Below are positions 9,601 to 19,363 of a stretch of 64,000 nucleotides of DNA, piece after piece (within the stretch, counting starts at the first letter, position 1; the number at the start of each line of letters is the position of its first letter). The stretch is from Silvibacterium bohemicum. Lineage in GTDB: Bacteria > Acidobacteriota > Terriglobia > Terriglobales > Acidobacteriaceae. The DNA lies in contig NZ_LBHJ01000020.1 of assembly GCF_001006305.1 (NCBI RefSeq), positions 620,001-684,000 of the forward strand. The letters are read 5' to 3'. The notes under the pieces were generated by a model. The model was not told the origin of the DNA. It saw only the letters and a list, made by a program, of their open reading frames with translations, and did not search any database. Position numbers and translations under genes: made by a program.

Positions 9601-12600
9601 ACCGACTTCACGCGCCACCGTCGTCACCTGATCGGCGAAGGTGGCCAGCGTGTCGGTCATATTGTTGATGGTCTCGGCGAGCGCCGCGACCTCGCCCTTT
9701 GCATTCACGGTGAGCTTCTGCGTGAGATCGCCGTTGGCGACGGCCGTCACCACCTTGACGATGCCGCGCACCTGCTCGGTAAGGTTGGCGGCCATGACGT
9801 TGACGTTGTCGGTAAGATCTTTCCAGGTTCCGGCTACTCCCGGCACCTGCGCCTGACCGCCGAGTTTTCCGTCGGTGCCGACTTCACGGGCCACGCGTGT
9901 CACTTCTGCAGCGAAGGCGTTGAGCTGATCCACCATGGTGTTGATGGTGTTCTTCAGCTCCAGAATTTCGCCCTTCACGTCCACCGTGATCTTGCGCGAG
10001 AGATCGCCGCGAGCGACGGCGGTCGTCACTTCGGCGATATTGCGCACCTGGCCGGTGAGATTGCCGGCCATCGCGTTGACGGAGTCGGTTAAATCCTTCC
10101 ACGTACCCGCGACACCAGGGACGTTGGCCTGTCCGCCGAGACGGCCTTCGGAGCCCACTTCGCGCGCCACGCGCGTTACTTCGGCGGCGAAGGAGCGCAG
10201 CTGCTCGACCATGGTGTTGAGCGTTTCTTTGAGCTGCAGAATTTCGCCGCGCACATCGACGGTGATTTTCTTCGAGAGATCGCCGTTGGCGATAGCGGTC
10301 GCCACCTCGGCAATGTTGCGCACCTGGCCCGTCAGGTTGCTGGCCATGAAGTTGACGTTGTCGGTCAGATCCTTCCAGGTTCCGGCCACTCCGGGCACCT
10401 GAGCCTGGCCGCCGAGCTTACCGTCAGTGCCTACTTCGCGGGCGACGCGCGTCACTTCACCGGCGAAGGCGTTGAGCTGATCCACCATGGTGTTGATGGT
10501 GTTTTTCAGCTCCAGAATTTCGCCCTTCACGTCCACCGTGATCTTGCGCGAGAGATCGCCGCGGGCCACAGCCGTGGTCACTTCGGCGATGTTGCGGACC
10601 TGCGCCGTAAGATTGCCGGCCATGGAGTTCACGGAATCGGTCAAATCTTTCCACGTACCGGCAACGCCCGGCACGTTCGCCTGTCCGCCCAGCTTGCCGT
10701 CCGTACCTACTTCGCGGGCCACGCGCGTTACTTCGCCGGCGAAGCGGTTCAGCTGATCCACCATCGTATTAATGGTGTCCTTCAGCAGCAGAATTTCGCC
10801 GCTGACATTCACCGTGATCTTCTTCGAGAGATCGCCTGTCGCAATGGCCGTCGAAACTTCCGCGATGTTGCGGACTTGTCCCGTGAGATTGCTGGCCATG
10901 GAGTTGACGGAGTCAGTCAGGTCCTTCCACGTACCCGCGACACCCGGCACCTGCGCCTGACCGCCGAGCTTGCCGTCCGTGCCCACTTCGCGAGCCACTC
11001 GCGTCACTTCGCCAGCGAAAGCGTTGAGCTGATCCACCATCGTATTGATGGTGTCCTTCAGCTCCAGGATTTCGCCTTTCACGTCCACCGTGATCTTGCG
11101 CGACAAGTCACCGCGAGCCACGGCTGTAGCCACTTCGGCGATGTTACGCACCTGGGCCGTGAGATTGCCGGCCATGAAGTTGACGTTGTCGGTCAGATCC
11201 TTCCAGGTTCCGGCGACGCCCGGCACCTGCGCCTGGCCGCCGAGCTTGCCGTCGGTGCCGACTTCGCGGGCCACGCGCGTCACTTCGCCCGCGAAGGCGT
11301 TGAGCTGATCCACCATCGTATTGATGGTGTTTTTCAGCTCCAGAATTTCGCCCTTCACATCCACCGTGATCTTGCGCGAGAGATCGCCGCGGGCTACGGC
11401 GGTCGTCACCTCGGCGATGTTACGGACCTGCGCCGTCAGATTGCCGGCCATCGAGTTGACGGAGTCGGTGAGATCTTTCCAGGTTCCGGCTACTCCCGGC
11501 ACGTTGGCCTGGCCACCTAACCGTCCTTCCGTGCCCACTTCGCGGGCCACGCGCGTCACTTCGCCGGCGAAGCGGTTCAGCTGATCCACCATCGTGTTCA
11601 GCGTTTCTTTGAGCTGGAGAATTTCGCCGCGAACGTCGACCGTGATTTTGCGTGAGAGGTCGCCGTTGGCGATAGCCGTTGCCACCTCGGCGATGTTGCG
11701 GACCTGGCCGGTCAGATTGCTGGCCATGAAGTTGACGTTATCGGTGAGATCCTTCCACGTTCCGGCCACGCCCGGCACGCTCGCCTGTCCGCCCAGCTTG
11801 CCTTCTGTGCCGACTTCGCGGGCTACGCGCGTCACTTCGCCGGCGAATGCGTTCAGCTGATCCACCATCGTATTAATGGTGTCCTTCAGCTCCAGAATTT
11901 CGCCCTTCACGTCTACCGTGATCTTGCGTGACAAGTCGCCGCGGGCGACGGCCGTGGTCACCTCGGCGATGTTGCGGACCTGCGCCGTCAGGTTTCCGGC
12001 CATGGCATTGACGGAATCAGTGAGATCTTTCCAGGTGCCGGCCACGCCGGGCACCACCGCCTGGCCGCCCAGCTTGCCATCGGTGCCGACCTCGCGAGCG
12101 ACGCGCGTCACTTCCGATGCAAACGACCGCAGCTGGTCGACCATGGTGTTGATGGCCTCCTTCAGCTGAAGAATTTCGCCGCGCACGTCGACCGTGATCT
12201 TGCGCGAGAGATCGCCGCTGGCCACGGCGGTCGCCACCTCGGCGATGTTGCGAACCTGGCCAGTAAGGTTGCTGGCCATCGAGTTGACGGAATCGGTGAG
12301 ATCTTTCCACGTTCCCGCAACGCCGGGAACGACGGCCTGACCGCCCAGCTTGCCGTCCGTGCCCACTTCGCGGGCCACGCGCGTCACCTCGGCGGTAAAG
12401 ACACCGAGCTGGTGAATCATGGTGTTGACGATGTTGGCGGCGCGAAGGAATTCGCCTTCGAGCGGACGGCCATCCACATCCAACCGCACGGTCTGGGTCA
12501 GATTGCCCTGGGCCACGGCAGCGATGGCTCGCGTGACCTCATTCGTCGGCCGCAGCAGGTCCTCGACCAGGGTGTTGACCGAGACTTCCATCTCGTCCCA

Positions 12601-12912
12601 GGCGCCACTGCGCTTCTGAATGCGCATCCGCTCGCGGGTTTTTCCCTCTTTGCCGACGGTCTGGCCAACCCTCTTGAGCTCGAAGGCCATCTGTTCGTTG
12701 GCAGAGATGATCTCGTTGAAATAATCGGCGATTTTGCCCGGCAGCCCGGTCCACGAAACCGGCAATCTGGCACTGAAATCGCCGTCCTTCATGGTCTGAA
12801 GCCCCTGAAGAATGACGGCCAGGGTCTCCGATTCCAGGCTCTCAACACCATTCCGAGAGCGGTTTTTACGCACCGGTCCCTCGCTAACCGAGGGTTGCGT
12901 GGTCGTCGCCAT
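6619..12912 (-). CDS. Giant soluble poly-HAMP hybrid histidine kinase with GAF and three receivers
   Basis: 2097 residues. ATG 12912 is preceded by AGGAG at 11 nt. Order: a helical N-terminus (1-115); a first HAMP (about 117-198); eleven 92-residue HAMP units (199-1210), each starting [11 protein letters not shown] (about 1225-1375); a Gln/Glu-rich coiled coil (about 1380-1460); HisKA with [10 protein letters not shown]; HATPase with DTGIGIP and GGTGLGLA; and three receivers ending at the C-terminus, with acceptors in [16 protein letters not shown] and VLMDIMMP. No transmembrane stretch is visible. The architecture resembles fungal group III (Nik1/Os-1) kinases, which sense osmotic or wall stress through HAMP chains, but is longer and adds GAF and two extra receivers. 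The stimulus is unknown. The second hybrid kinase follows 15 nt downstream and is probably its partner. Confidence 0.93.
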   Translation of the reverse strand: MATTTQPSVSEGPVRKNRSRNGVESLESETLAVILQGLQTMKDGDFSARLPVSWTGLPGKIADYFNEIISANEQMAFELKRVGQTVGKEGKTRERMRIQKRSGAWDEMEVSVNTLVEDLLRPTNEVTRAIAAVAQGNLTQTVRLDVDGRPLEGEFLRAANIVNTMIHQLGVFTAEVTRVAREVGTDGKLGGQAVVPGVAGTWKDLTDSVNSMASNLTGQVRNIAEVATAVASGDLSRKITVDVRGEILQLKEAINTMVDQLRSFASEVTRVAREVGTDGKLGGQAVVPGVAGTWKDLTDSVNAMAGNLTAQVRNIAEVTTAVARGDLSRKITVDVKGEILELKDTINTMVDQLNAFAGEVTRVAREVGTEGKLGGQASVPGVAGTWKDLTDNVNFMASNLTGQVRNIAEVATAIANGDLSRKITVDVRGEILQLKETLNTMVDQLNRFAGEVTRVAREVGTEGRLGGQANVPGVAGTWKDLTDSVNSMAGNLTAQVRNIAEVTTAVARGDLSRKITVDVKGEILELKNTINTMVDQLNAFAGEVTRVAREVGTDGKLGGQAQVPGVAGTWKDLTDNVNFMAGNLTAQVRNIAEVATAVARGDLSRKITVDVKGEILELKDTINTMVDQLNAFAGEVTRVAREVGTDGKLGGQAQVPGVAGTWKDLTDSVNSMASNLTGQVRNIAEVSTAIATGDLSKKITVNVSGEILLLKDTINTMVDQLNRFAGEVTRVAREVGTDGKLGGQANVPGVAGTWKDLTDSVNSMAGNLTAQVRNIAEVTTAVARGDLSRKITVDVKGEILELKNTINTMVDQLNAFAGEVTRVAREVGTDGKLGGQAQVPGVAGTWKDLTDNVNFMASNLTGQVRNIAEVATAIANGDLSKKITVDVRGEILQLKETLNTMVEQLRSFAAEVTRVAREVGSEGRLGGQANVPGVAGTWKDLTDSVNAMAGNLTGQVRNIAEVTTAVARGDLSRKITVDVKGEILELKNTINTMVDQLNAFAAEVTRVAREVGTDGKLGGQAQVPGVAGTWKDLTDNVNVMAANLTEQVRGIVKVVTAVANGDLTQKLTVNAKGEVAALAETINNMTDTLATFADQVTTVAREVGVEGRLGGQANVPGAAGTWKDLTGNVNLLADNLTNQVRAIAEVATAVTKGDLTRSIQVEARGEVAELKDNINTMIDNLRLTTDRNTEQDWLKTNLARFTGMLQGQRDLGTVGRMLLSELAPLVNAQQGVIYQMESEESGKLMLLSTFANSTEGHPLEIKAGEGLVGQCATEKNRMLITELPAQAVPIRSGLFESIPRNVIVLPVLFEDRVKAVIELATLSAFTASHLAFLEQLTASIGIVLNSIEATMQTEGLLKQSQQLAIELQMQQKELQQTNEQLAQKAQQLAEQNSEVERKNQEIEQARRALEAKAKELALTSKYKSEFLANMSHELRTPLNSILVLGQQLAENPDGNLTPKQVEFARTIHGAGTDLLNLISDILDLSKIESGTVSVEAEEIFFASLLDTVSRPFRHEAENRKVIFDVKSDARLGRSLVTDSKRLQQVLKNLLSNAFKFTDQGTVRLSLSRVQGGWSPDHPILSGAASVIAFEVTDTGIGIPAEKQRIIFEAFQQADAGTSRKYGGTGLGLAISRELASLLGGEIQLVSTPGKGSAFTLFLPQTYVGPVVPNVPRPEKSNYSVVPALLASTAAVEKDTRVEDDRDQLQEGDAVLLIVEDDPHYARMLCDLSRDKGFKVLVAMTGAEALSLAAEYHPSAISLDVFLPDMLGWTVLNHLKQDLKTRHIPVQILTLDDDRHHGLSRGAFAFVTKPTSADELDAALMRIQKYSQRLRKRLLVVEDNATEQMAIRELLWHEDIDVEAAGSGAEALRILEKETYDCVVLDLRLPDMTGFEVLEELGKKAELRDLPVVVFTGRDLTHEEDAQLHTLARSVVVKDVESPERLLDETALFLHRVVADLPVEKQRMLDKLHESDEALVGRKVLVVDDDIRNIFALSSVLERRGMTVLTAGTGREAIATIDSTPDLAIVLMDIMMPEMDGYETMQVIRQNASLRRLPIIALTAKAMKGDREKCLEAGASEYLAKPVNTEQLLSALRMWLHR
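9283..12318 (-). repeat. Eleven tandem 276-bp units encoding the 92-residue HAMP repeat
   Basis: Each unit runs from the codons for AGTWKDLT to just before the next copy. Nine units are nearly identical in protein; the last two (nearest the GAF domain) are divergent. Two flavours alternate: one reads [10 protein letters not shown] with a TAIANG or TAVASG turn, the other VKGEILELK with TAVARG. Unit order is A B A B B C B A B, then the two divergent units; C is VSGEILLLK. The close DNA similarity makes the stretch prone to recombination, copy-number change and mis-assembly. Confidence 0.95.
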
Positions 12913-13200
12913 ACAAGTTCAACTCCTGAGTTCGCCGATACGAGATTCTTGTCGCCAAGCAGAAAGCTGCAGTCATTTGACTGGAAAAGTTGCTTGCGGT
13001 GTGATGCAGGAAATTTGCTATCTGTTGTTTCAGGCGGCAAGATTTCTTCTCACCGCGCATTGGAACGCTGTAAGGATCGCCTCATCGGATCACGGAGCCG
13101 GAGGCGGCGTCAATGGGGAGAACTGGACTCGGACTCATACCGGCACAAGCGGGCTTTCTAAGGGAGCAGCCGCGACCGGTCAGATTTTTCGGAGTGGGCC

Positions 13201-13902
13201 CTACCGGCCGCCATCATCGTCGTCATCGCCGGGTGCGGCTTTCGAGTCGGACTTTTTCGGCTCCTGCGGCTTCAGCTTTCCGTCCAGAGCCTTCTCTACC
13301 GCGATCTCGAAATCGGGGTCGTCGGGAGCGACGTCCGGGGCGAAGCGAGCCAACACCTTGCCCTCGCGCCCAACGATGAACTTCGTGTAGCTCCAATGCA
13401 CTTCTTCCCCCGGCTTCCCGTCCGGGCTGCCGCCGGTGAGAAAGCCGAATACCGGCAGCGCTTCCTTGCCGCTGACAGCGCTCTTCGCGGTCACCAGAAA
13501 CGTGGCATGCAGATCGTCATGGTAGTGCTTTTGAATCTCGACGTCGGAACCGGGCTCGCCTTTGCCGAAATCATTCGACGGAACGGCGATCACCGCCAGA
13601 CCCTTATCCTTATATTGATCCTGCAGCTTATTTAGAGCTTCGATCTGGCCGCTGAACATGGAGTCGCTGGCCACATTCACGACCAGCACGACCTTGCCCT
13701 TATAAGTAGACAGCGGGATTTCCTTACCGCCGCCATCCACCAGGGAAAAGCTGCTCAGCGTCTGTTCGGGATGCTTGGCATGATCGGGATTTTCCGCAGG
13801 AAGCGCAGCAGCCGCGGACCACAACAAAGCGAGCGAGAGGAAGACTCTTGTTGCGTTTCCAAATCGACTCGCGAATGTTGTCCTGATGAGACGCACTGCC
13901 AA
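13201..13902 (-). CDS. Secreted glutathione-peroxidase-fold protein lacking all cysteines
   Basis: 233 residues from TTG 13902. GTG 13896 is a credible alternative, with GAAGAGG about 10 nt upstream. A hydrophobic stretch at about 20-36 followed by LPA suggests export. The fold matches the glutathione peroxidase family: VVLVVNVAS, VPSNDFGKGEPG, LPVFGFL and HWSYTKFIVGREGKV all align with family blocks. The catalytic tetrad is lost: the peroxidatic Cys/Sec position is S81, Gln becomes G115, Asn becomes S171, and only W170 remains. The usual PCNQF block reads PSNDF. No cysteine exists anywhere in the protein, so thiol peroxidase chemistry is ruled out. The tail is acidic (five Asp near the end). 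A binding, chaperone or structural role is possible. It stands alone between the kinase pair and a TonB receptor. Confidence 0.85.
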   Translation of the reverse strand: MAVRLIRTTFASRFGNATRVFLSLALLWSAAAALPAENPDHAKHPEQTLSSFSLVDGGGKEIPLSTYKGKVVLVVNVASDSMFSGQIEALNKLQDQYKDKGLAVIAVPSNDFGKGEPGSDVEIQKHYHDDLHATFLVTAKSAVSGKEALPVFGFLTGGSPDGKPGEEVHWSYTKFIVGREGKVLARFAPDVAPDDPDFEIAVEKALDGKLKPQEPKKSDSKAAPGDDDDDGGR

Positions 13903-14005
13903 CTTACCTCTTCGTCCTGGCCTGTCTGGCCTTGTGCGGGTGCGATTCGCGAGCGCCAGCGCTGCCGTCGCGACACTACAAGATTAAACGAACTATAAGG
14001 TCTGC

Positions 14006-14032
14006 GGCCGAATGCGGATATCGCATCCGGCC
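14006..14032 (-). terminator. Candidate terminator hairpin after the TonB receptor gene
   Basis: GGCCG at 14006-14010 pairs with CGGCC at 14028-14032, and ATGCG at 14012-14016 pairs with CGCAT at 14022-14026, separated by one A-C mismatch and a GATAT loop. It lies 14 bp past the receptor stop. On the minus strand it is followed by a moderately T-rich stretch, not a strong U-run, so termination strength is uncertain. Confidence 0.5.
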
Positions 14033-14045
14033 TCAATGGGAGGGA

Positions 14046-17000
14046 TCAGAAGCTATAGCGAAGGGAGAACTGCATGCGCCGCCCCTGCGTGAGCAAAGGA
14101 GAAGCGTAGTCTCCGAAGGAGCTCGGGCCGCCGAAGGGATCGCTCTGCACGGTATTCGGATCGAATTTCACCTGGTTGAAGGTGTTGAATACCTCGGCCG
14201 CAAACTTGACCTGGTGGTGCTCCGCGATGCGAAAGACCTTCGCCATGCCGGTGTCGACACTGGAGTAGCCGTCGCCGCGGAAGAAATTACGCTGACCGGT
14301 CTCTCCAGGATAAGGAGGACGGATGGACGCAATGGCCTGGGGCTGATTCTTGAACGCGTTCGGCTGACCATCCTGCGAGTTGGGCTGATGCCCTCCGACC
14401 GCAATTTTGGCGGTGGCCACGTCCCAGCTCTGATCACTCCAGTCGGTTCCCCAGCCAAGGCCATCGATGGCACTGAAGGGCAAACCGCCGGTCCAGTGAA
14501 CTAACCCGTTGAACGTCCAGTTATTGATGAAGGCGTTGATCCAGCCATTCACGCCGTTGCCCACCGCGCGTCCTCGTCCAAAGGGCAGCTCATAGTCGAT
14601 GTTGCCGGTAACCGAATGGCGCACATCGAAGTCCGATGGCCCGTAATTCCCCCGCGGATTATAGATATTGATGATCTGGCTGAAAGACTTCGAGCCTGAT
14701 GTCGCGGTGCGCTCCGCATCCGAACCCAGATCCAGTGATTTCGAAAATGTGTAATACGCATCGAACTCAAAGCCATGCTTCGCCGGATGATGAACCGAGA
14801 CCTGCAGTCCGTTGTAGCTGCTGGTGCCGCTCGAAGACCACGCGTAGAGCGAGGCATACTGCGGATCGAAGTAGCGGAAGAGCTGGCCATTCGGAGCACC
14901 GGGAGCGTAGCCGAGATCGAGATCGTAAAGACCCGCCGTCTCGTTGCCGCGGAATGGGAAAATCTGCGATTCGTAGATGCACTGTGTATTGCTGCTGCCG
15001 TCAGTGCATCCGGTGGCCGCCAGCGGGAACATGTCATCCCAGTACTGGACGTTCGGGACCGCCGAGACCGGCGTGTTTTGATCCACCAGCTTGGCCAGCT
15101 TGGTCGCGGCCGAGAAGTAATCGCCGCCGCCCTTGGGATCGACAAGATCGAGGGGCGTGGCCAGATCGCGCATCTGCAAAAGCCTGCGGCCCAGACGCCC
15201 AGTATAAGTAAGCTGCAGCGTATTGCCGCCGGCGAACTCGCGCTCGATGGAGAAATCGAAGACGTGCGAGTACGGCGTCTTCAGGGTTCCATCGATGCCC
15301 CACGCCAGGGAGAGGTTATTGCCCGGCGTTACAGGGAACTGCCCAGTGGAAGCGATGGGAGGAATGATCGATGTGGGAGGGTTGTTAAATGTGGTGAAGC
15401 GCGGCGCTGTATCTACACTCTGATCGACACCGTTCTCAGCATCGGTCGAGAGACCGAACGCGCCTTCCTGATCGAAGGCATCGATTACACCTTCGCCGAA
15501 GTGGTCAAAGTACAGGCCGTAGCCTCCGCGAATTGAAGTCTTGCCATCGCCGCCAAACAGCTTCTCCCAGATCCCTGTCCCGGACGTGTTCGGAGAGAAG
15601 GCAAACGACACGCGCGGCGCGAGGTCGAGCTTATCCATCGACCATAAGCCGGGCTGGTTGTTCGCCTTGCCCGCAGGAACAAACGAGAAATCAGGCTGGA
15701 CGGTTTCGCCTAGCTTCATTGCCGCCGCACGGGTAGCGAACCACTCCCCCAGATTTACATTGGGACGGACCTCTTGTCCGTCTCTTTCATACGGAACCTG
15801 GAGCAAGGTGTGACGAATTCCATAGGTGAGGGTAAGGTTCGATTTCGCCTTCCAGCTGTCCTGCAGATAGTACTCGACTTCGTTCGAGAAATAATGCCGG
15901 TTGGTCCACTGCCCTGGAGGAAGCGGATTAAGATTGTTTCCGGCTACCTGATAGTTTAGAAATTCCGTGGCATGCGTGATCAGGCCCGTGATGTCGGCAA
16001 TTGCGCGGTTATATGCGGTGTAGAAGCTCTGCGACACGGCTGGGAGATTAAACGCGCCAGGATCGAGGCTGGTTCCCTGCCCTGCAATGCTACCGATGGT
16101 CAAAAAGTCATAGGTGACGTTTGCAGAAGTAAACAGAGTGGCATCGCTTTGGCGGTTGTTGAAGATCGCGCGATAATTTCCGCCGAACTGGAAGGTGTGG
16201 TTGCCCCTGTTCCAGGTCAGGTCGTCGATAACATTGTGCACAGGCAGCGAGACGATCTGCGAAGTATCGGTCGTCGGCGTCAGCGAAGTGATGGAGCCAA
16301 ACGTTACATAGTTAGAGTTGGTCGCGCCGCGATCTGCAAAGCCCTCGCGAATGAATCCATAACGAACGTTGTTGACAAGCGAGCTAGAGATACTCCAGAC
16401 ATCTCCCGCTGCGATTCCCTTGTTATTCGAGTAAAGCTCCGATGTTGGCGAACCTCCGGGAAACTGCTCTGGCGACAGAACATTGTCGCCCTGAAGATTG
16501 CCGCGAACAAAGAGCCGGTGCTTGCTGTTGAGCGCATAGTCGAGCTTCACGATGAGGGTGTTCAACGACTGCGGTGCCGGCGAAGCAAAGCTGTATTGCT
16601 GCTCGTTGTAACCGTCGCCGAGGCCGCCGGCGTTGATATTCGGCTGCGGATACATGTTCAAATACTGGAGCACAGCAGAATTGACGCCGGCCCCGAGCGG
16701 GCAGGTGCCATTGCCGGCGCAGGAGGGGTCCATGCTGGCGATCTGCGCAGGGTTCAGAGTAGTAAGCGAGTTAGATGAATTGATATAGGAGAGCAGTCCC
16801 TGCCGAAATGCAGTACTCGGAACTGTATTCGTAATCTGCGAGTCCTCTGCAAGCTTTTGCCCCTCATAAGTAAAAAAGTAGAACAGCTTGTCCTTGAGGA
16901 TCGGGCCGCCAACTGAACCACCGAAAGTGTGGCGAAGAAACTTGGGTGGAATATTAGGCTGCCCAGCCGTAGTTTCCGCCTCTTTGTTGAACCAATCGTT

Positions 17001-17801
17001 GGCGACAGTATTTGTCGGACGGTAATACTCATAGAGGCTGCCGTGAATACTGTTGGTTCCGCTGCGTGTCACCAGCGACACCTGCGCTCCGGAAGATCGC
17101 CCCGAATCGGCATTCGCGTTGGTGGTCACAACACGAAATTCGTCCACGGAATCGCGCGTGGAACGCAGCACGCCGGTGAAGGCATATCCCTTGCTCTGCG
17201 TGTTGTCGTCCAGTCCATCAAGGGTGAAGTTCGTCTGGTCGGAACGAGCGCCGTCAACTGCGCCGCTGCGGCTGTCGGCATCCTGCTGCGTCGTCGATTG
17301 GTCTCCGAGAAAAAGGACTCCAGCCTGGAGACTGAGCAGATCGAGCACGTTGTTGCCTTCAAAGGGCAGGCTCTGAATCTGCGCGTTGTTGAAGGGCGTT
17401 CCGATGGTGGCATCGGTGGTGTTCAGCGCCGCTGCGTCCGCGCTTACCTCAACGATGGTGTTGGTGCTGGTGATGGCCATCTTCAGCTCGAGAGTGACTG
17501 GCTGGTTTACCAGCAGCTCCAGCCGTCGCTGTTGATCACCGAAGCCGGCGGCTGTGGCCGTTACTACATAAACGCCCGGAGGAATCTGTTCGAAGATATA
17601 GTCGCCATGCTCGTCAGTCAGCTTGACCGCAGTAAAGCCGGTGTCAGGCTTGGCGATCTTGATTTCGGCGCCCGCAATGACCGCACCGCTTGGATCATGA
17701 ACCGTGCCGCGCAACGAGGTTTGCGCAGTCTGGGAAAAACATAGATTCAGGGGAAGAATCGCGAACATCGCGGCATACAAAGCTGACTTCAGTGCTCTCA
17801 T
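14046..17801 (-). CDS. TonB-dependent receptor with carboxypeptidase-regulatory-like domain (Oar type)
   Basis: 1251 residues. ATG 17801 is preceded by GGAGG at 10 nt. Signal peptide at 1-24; a CarboxypepD-regulatory-like beta-sandwich at about 28-110 (TSLRGTVHDPSGAVIAGA, GDYIFEQIPPGVYVVTATA); a plug-like segment at about 120-270 (NVLDLLSLQAGV, NFTLDGLDDN, VSLVTRSGTN); then a long beta-barrel ending in the aromatic-terminated MQFSLRYSF. Such receptors are heavily expanded in Acidobacteria and import large or scarce substrates such as oligosaccharides using TonB energy. No substrate-specific partner is adjacent, so the ligand is unknown. It has its own hairpin-like end and a long upstream region of 540 bp, suggesting independent regulation. 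Confidence 0.93.
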   Translation of the reverse strand: MRALKSALYAAMFAILPLNLCFSQTAQTSLRGTVHDPSGAVIAGAEIKIAKPDTGFTAVKLTDEHGDYIFEQIPPGVYVVTATAAGFGDQQRRLELLVNQPVTLELKMAITSTNTIVEVSADAAALNTTDATIGTPFNNAQIQSLPFEGNNVLDLLSLQAGVLFLGDQSTTQQDADSRSGAVDGARSDQTNFTLDGLDDNTQSKGYAFTGVLRSTRDSVDEFRVVTTNANADSGRSSGAQVSLVTRSGTNSIHGSLYEYYRPTNTVANDWFNKEAETTAGQPNIPPKFLRHTFGGSVGGPILKDKLFYFFTYEGQKLAEDSQITNTVPSTAFRQGLLSYINSSNSLTTLNPAQIASMDPSCAGNGTCPLGAGVNSAVLQYLNMYPQPNINAGGLGDGYNEQQYSFASPAPQSLNTLIVKLDYALNSKHRLFVRGNLQGDNVLSPEQFPGGSPTSELYSNNKGIAAGDVWSISSSLVNNVRYGFIREGFADRGATNSNYVTFGSITSLTPTTDTSQIVSLPVHNVIDDLTWNRGNHTFQFGGNYRAIFNNRQSDATLFTSANVTYDFLTIGSIAGQGTSLDPGAFNLPAVSQSFYTAYNRAIADITGLITHATEFLNYQVAGNNLNPLPPGQWTNRHYFSNEVEYYLQDSWKAKSNLTLTYGIRHTLLQVPYERDGQEVRPNVNLGEWFATRAAAMKLGETVQPDFSFVPAGKANNQPGLWSMDKLDLAPRVSFAFSPNTSGTGIWEKLFGGDGKTSIRGGYGLYFDHFGEGVIDAFDQEGAFGLSTDAENGVDQSVDTAPRFTTFNNPPTSIIPPIASTGQFPVTPGNNLSLAWGIDGTLKTPYSHVFDFSIEREFAGGNTLQLTYTGRLGRRLLQMRDLATPLDLVDPKGGGDYFSAATKLAKLVDQNTPVSAVPNVQYWDDMFPLAATGCTDGSSNTQCIYESQIFPFRGNETAGLYDLDLGYAPGAPNGQLFRYFDPQYASLYAWSSSGTSSYNGLQVSVHHPAKHGFEFDAYYTFSKSLDLGSDAERTATSGSKSFSQIINIYNPRGNYGPSDFDVRHSVTGNIDYELPFGRGRAVGNGVNGWINAFINNWTFNGLVHWTGGLPFSAIDGLGWGTDWSDQSWDVATAKIAVGGHQPNSQDGQPNAFKNQPQAIASIRPPYPGETGQRNFFRGDGYSSVDTGMAKVFRIAEHHQVKFAAEVFNTFNQVKFDPNTVQSDPFGGPSSFGDYASPLLTQGRRMQFSLRYSF

Positions 17802-18343
17802 TCGGCAACAACCTCCTCACAAATGGCACAATCACTTGACACGTAGGTCGTAAGAAACAGACTTCAAGCCGGATAGCCAGTCACCCGCAGGTTTTTTGTT
17901 CTGCGTAACTACGAATAGAAGCGGGTATTGAGCACTCGCTGGCCTAATGGAATTTGATCTGGAAGTTTGTTCCGGAAAAAACTACGGCTAGAGTGCCACA
18001 AAGAGCGCGGCCTTCTGCGGAAGTAGAAAAGAATTATTCAGGGAACAAGTAATTCTTATGCTGATTCGCGTTTATTTCCGCTCTAATGACGAACGACCGC
18101 GGCAACAACCTTAATGAGCGAGATACTTTGCCACGGGAAAATCGACTTTCTTCTCCGAGTCATAGAGCCTGCTTATGCGCCGCATAATAAGTTTCCCCGG
18201 AGGCAACCAGATCGGCAAAAACTCTTTGTATCGCCTGTCGAAGGCTGGCAATTTCTTCGTCCGACTTTTGGTATACATAACTCAACCTTCCCACCGGCCA
18301 ATCAACGGCGCTTCCGCGCTACGACTTTTTTGAGGATCCTTCG
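17802..18343. other. 542-bp non-coding divergent promoter region
   Basis: This region separates the minus-strand receptor from the plus-strand MBL-fold gene. It is richer in A+T than its neighbours. No gene is convincing: a 78-codon open frame at 18114-18347 has no recognisable content and ends inside the start of the next gene. One inverted repeat is visible (AAGAATTA at 18029-18036 with TAATTCTT at 18050-18057, 13-nt spacer), which could be a regulator site or hairpin. No confident -35/-10 pair was identified. Confidence 0.6.
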
Positions 18344-19360
18344 ATGAATCAATGGACGCGATTTGCGCTGATGTCAGGCGCGGTGATCTTGGGTGTGAGC
18401 TGCTGCCTCGCGCAGTTACCGGAGTCCGATGGCGGCTCTATCCAGCGCGGCACTCTACCGAAACGCTGGGCAACGGGCGGTCCCAGATGCATGGAGATGC
18501 CGGAGTGGCAGATTCACGAGTACAACCCCGATCTCTACATCCTTCGCCAGTCGGGGTGCACCGATTTCGAGAAGCCCTTTGTCTATCTGTTTTTCGGAAA
18601 AGACAGGGCCCTGCTGCTCGATACCGGATCTCGCAACGGCAACCTGGCTCCCACGATTCAGCACACCATCCATCGTTGGCTGGAGCGGAATTCCCGAGCC
18701 AGCATTCCGCTGGCGGTGGTCCACACCCACGAGCACGGCGATCATGTGGCCGGCGACGCAGGACTGCAAGCGCTGAACGATCCAGCGATTCCGCTCACGC
18801 TCATACCTGCCAAAGTTGAGGCTGACCAGAGCTTCTACCGCATTGCACATTGGCCGGATGACATCGGAAGCATCGACCTGGGCGATCGCATCATCGACGC
18901 CATTCCAATCCCGGGCCACTCGAACGCGAGCATTGCTCTCTACGACCGCAAGACGGCAATTCTCTTTTCCGGCGACACACTTTATCCGGGGCGGCTCTAC
19001 GTCCGCAACTTCTCCGACTATGTCGCGAGCGTCACACGACTCGTGAACTTCACCGAAGGTAAGCCCATCGCGCAGGTTCTCGGAAACCACATCGAAGAGA
19101 CGAGAACACCCTACCTCGATTATCCGGTGGGTTCGCTCTACCAGCCCGACGAACATGATCTGCAGCTGTCACGCGGCTCCCTGCTTGAGCTGCAGGATGC
19201 GCTCACTTCCCTGCACGGGCATCCGGCCCGCGTTGCCCTGCGCGATTTCACTATCTGGCCGTCGCCAACCGATGCGGCAGAACGCGCGGCTGAAGACAAA
19301 GTGTTTGACGACACGCAGAAGAAGCAGCTAAGTCATAAGTGGGACCAGACCCAGCCTTAG
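18344..19360 (+). CDS. Secreted metallo-beta-lactamase-fold hydrolase
   Basis: 338 residues. ATG 18344 follows GAGGA at about 8 nt. A signal peptide ends near residue 23 (CCLAQLP). The metal-binding signature HTHEHGDH is at 127-134, followed by GHSNAS near 195, SGDTLYPG near 207 and GNHIEE near 243, giving the full set of zinc ligands expected of the MBL superfamily. The sequence is not close enough to a named class to give a substrate; it could be a lactonase, an esterase or a beta-lactamase-like protein. It converges with the cytochrome c gene, with only 3 bp between the stops. Active-site residues are intact, so it is probably an active hydrolase in the periplasm. Confidence 0.85.
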   Translation: MNQWTRFALMSGAVILGVSCCLAQLPESDGGSIQRGTLPKRWATGGPRCMEMPEWQIHEYNPDLYILRQSGCTDFEKPFVYLFFGKDRALLLDTGSRNGNLAPTIQHTIHRWLERNSRASIPLAVVHTHEHGDHVAGDAGLQALNDPAIPLTLIPAKVEADQSFYRIAHWPDDIGSIDLGDRIIDAIPIPGHSNASIALYDRKTAILFSGDTLYPGRLYVRNFSDYVASVTRLVNFTEGKPIAQVLGNHIEETRTPYLDYPVGSLYQPDEHDLQLSRGSLLELQDALTSLHGHPARVALRDFTIWPSPTDAAERAAEDKVFDDTQKKQLSHKWDQTQP

Positions 19361-19363
19361 AAG

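Noticed and set aside
8371-10092. 573-codon open frame on the plus strand opposite the poly-HAMP kinase
   Set aside because: It is antisense to a gene with clear domains and repeated codons. The repeats themselves create long antisense open frames.
18114-18347. Open frame of 78 codons in the long divergent region
   Set aside because: No ribosome site, no domain, and it overlaps the start of the MBL-fold gene. Treated as chance.
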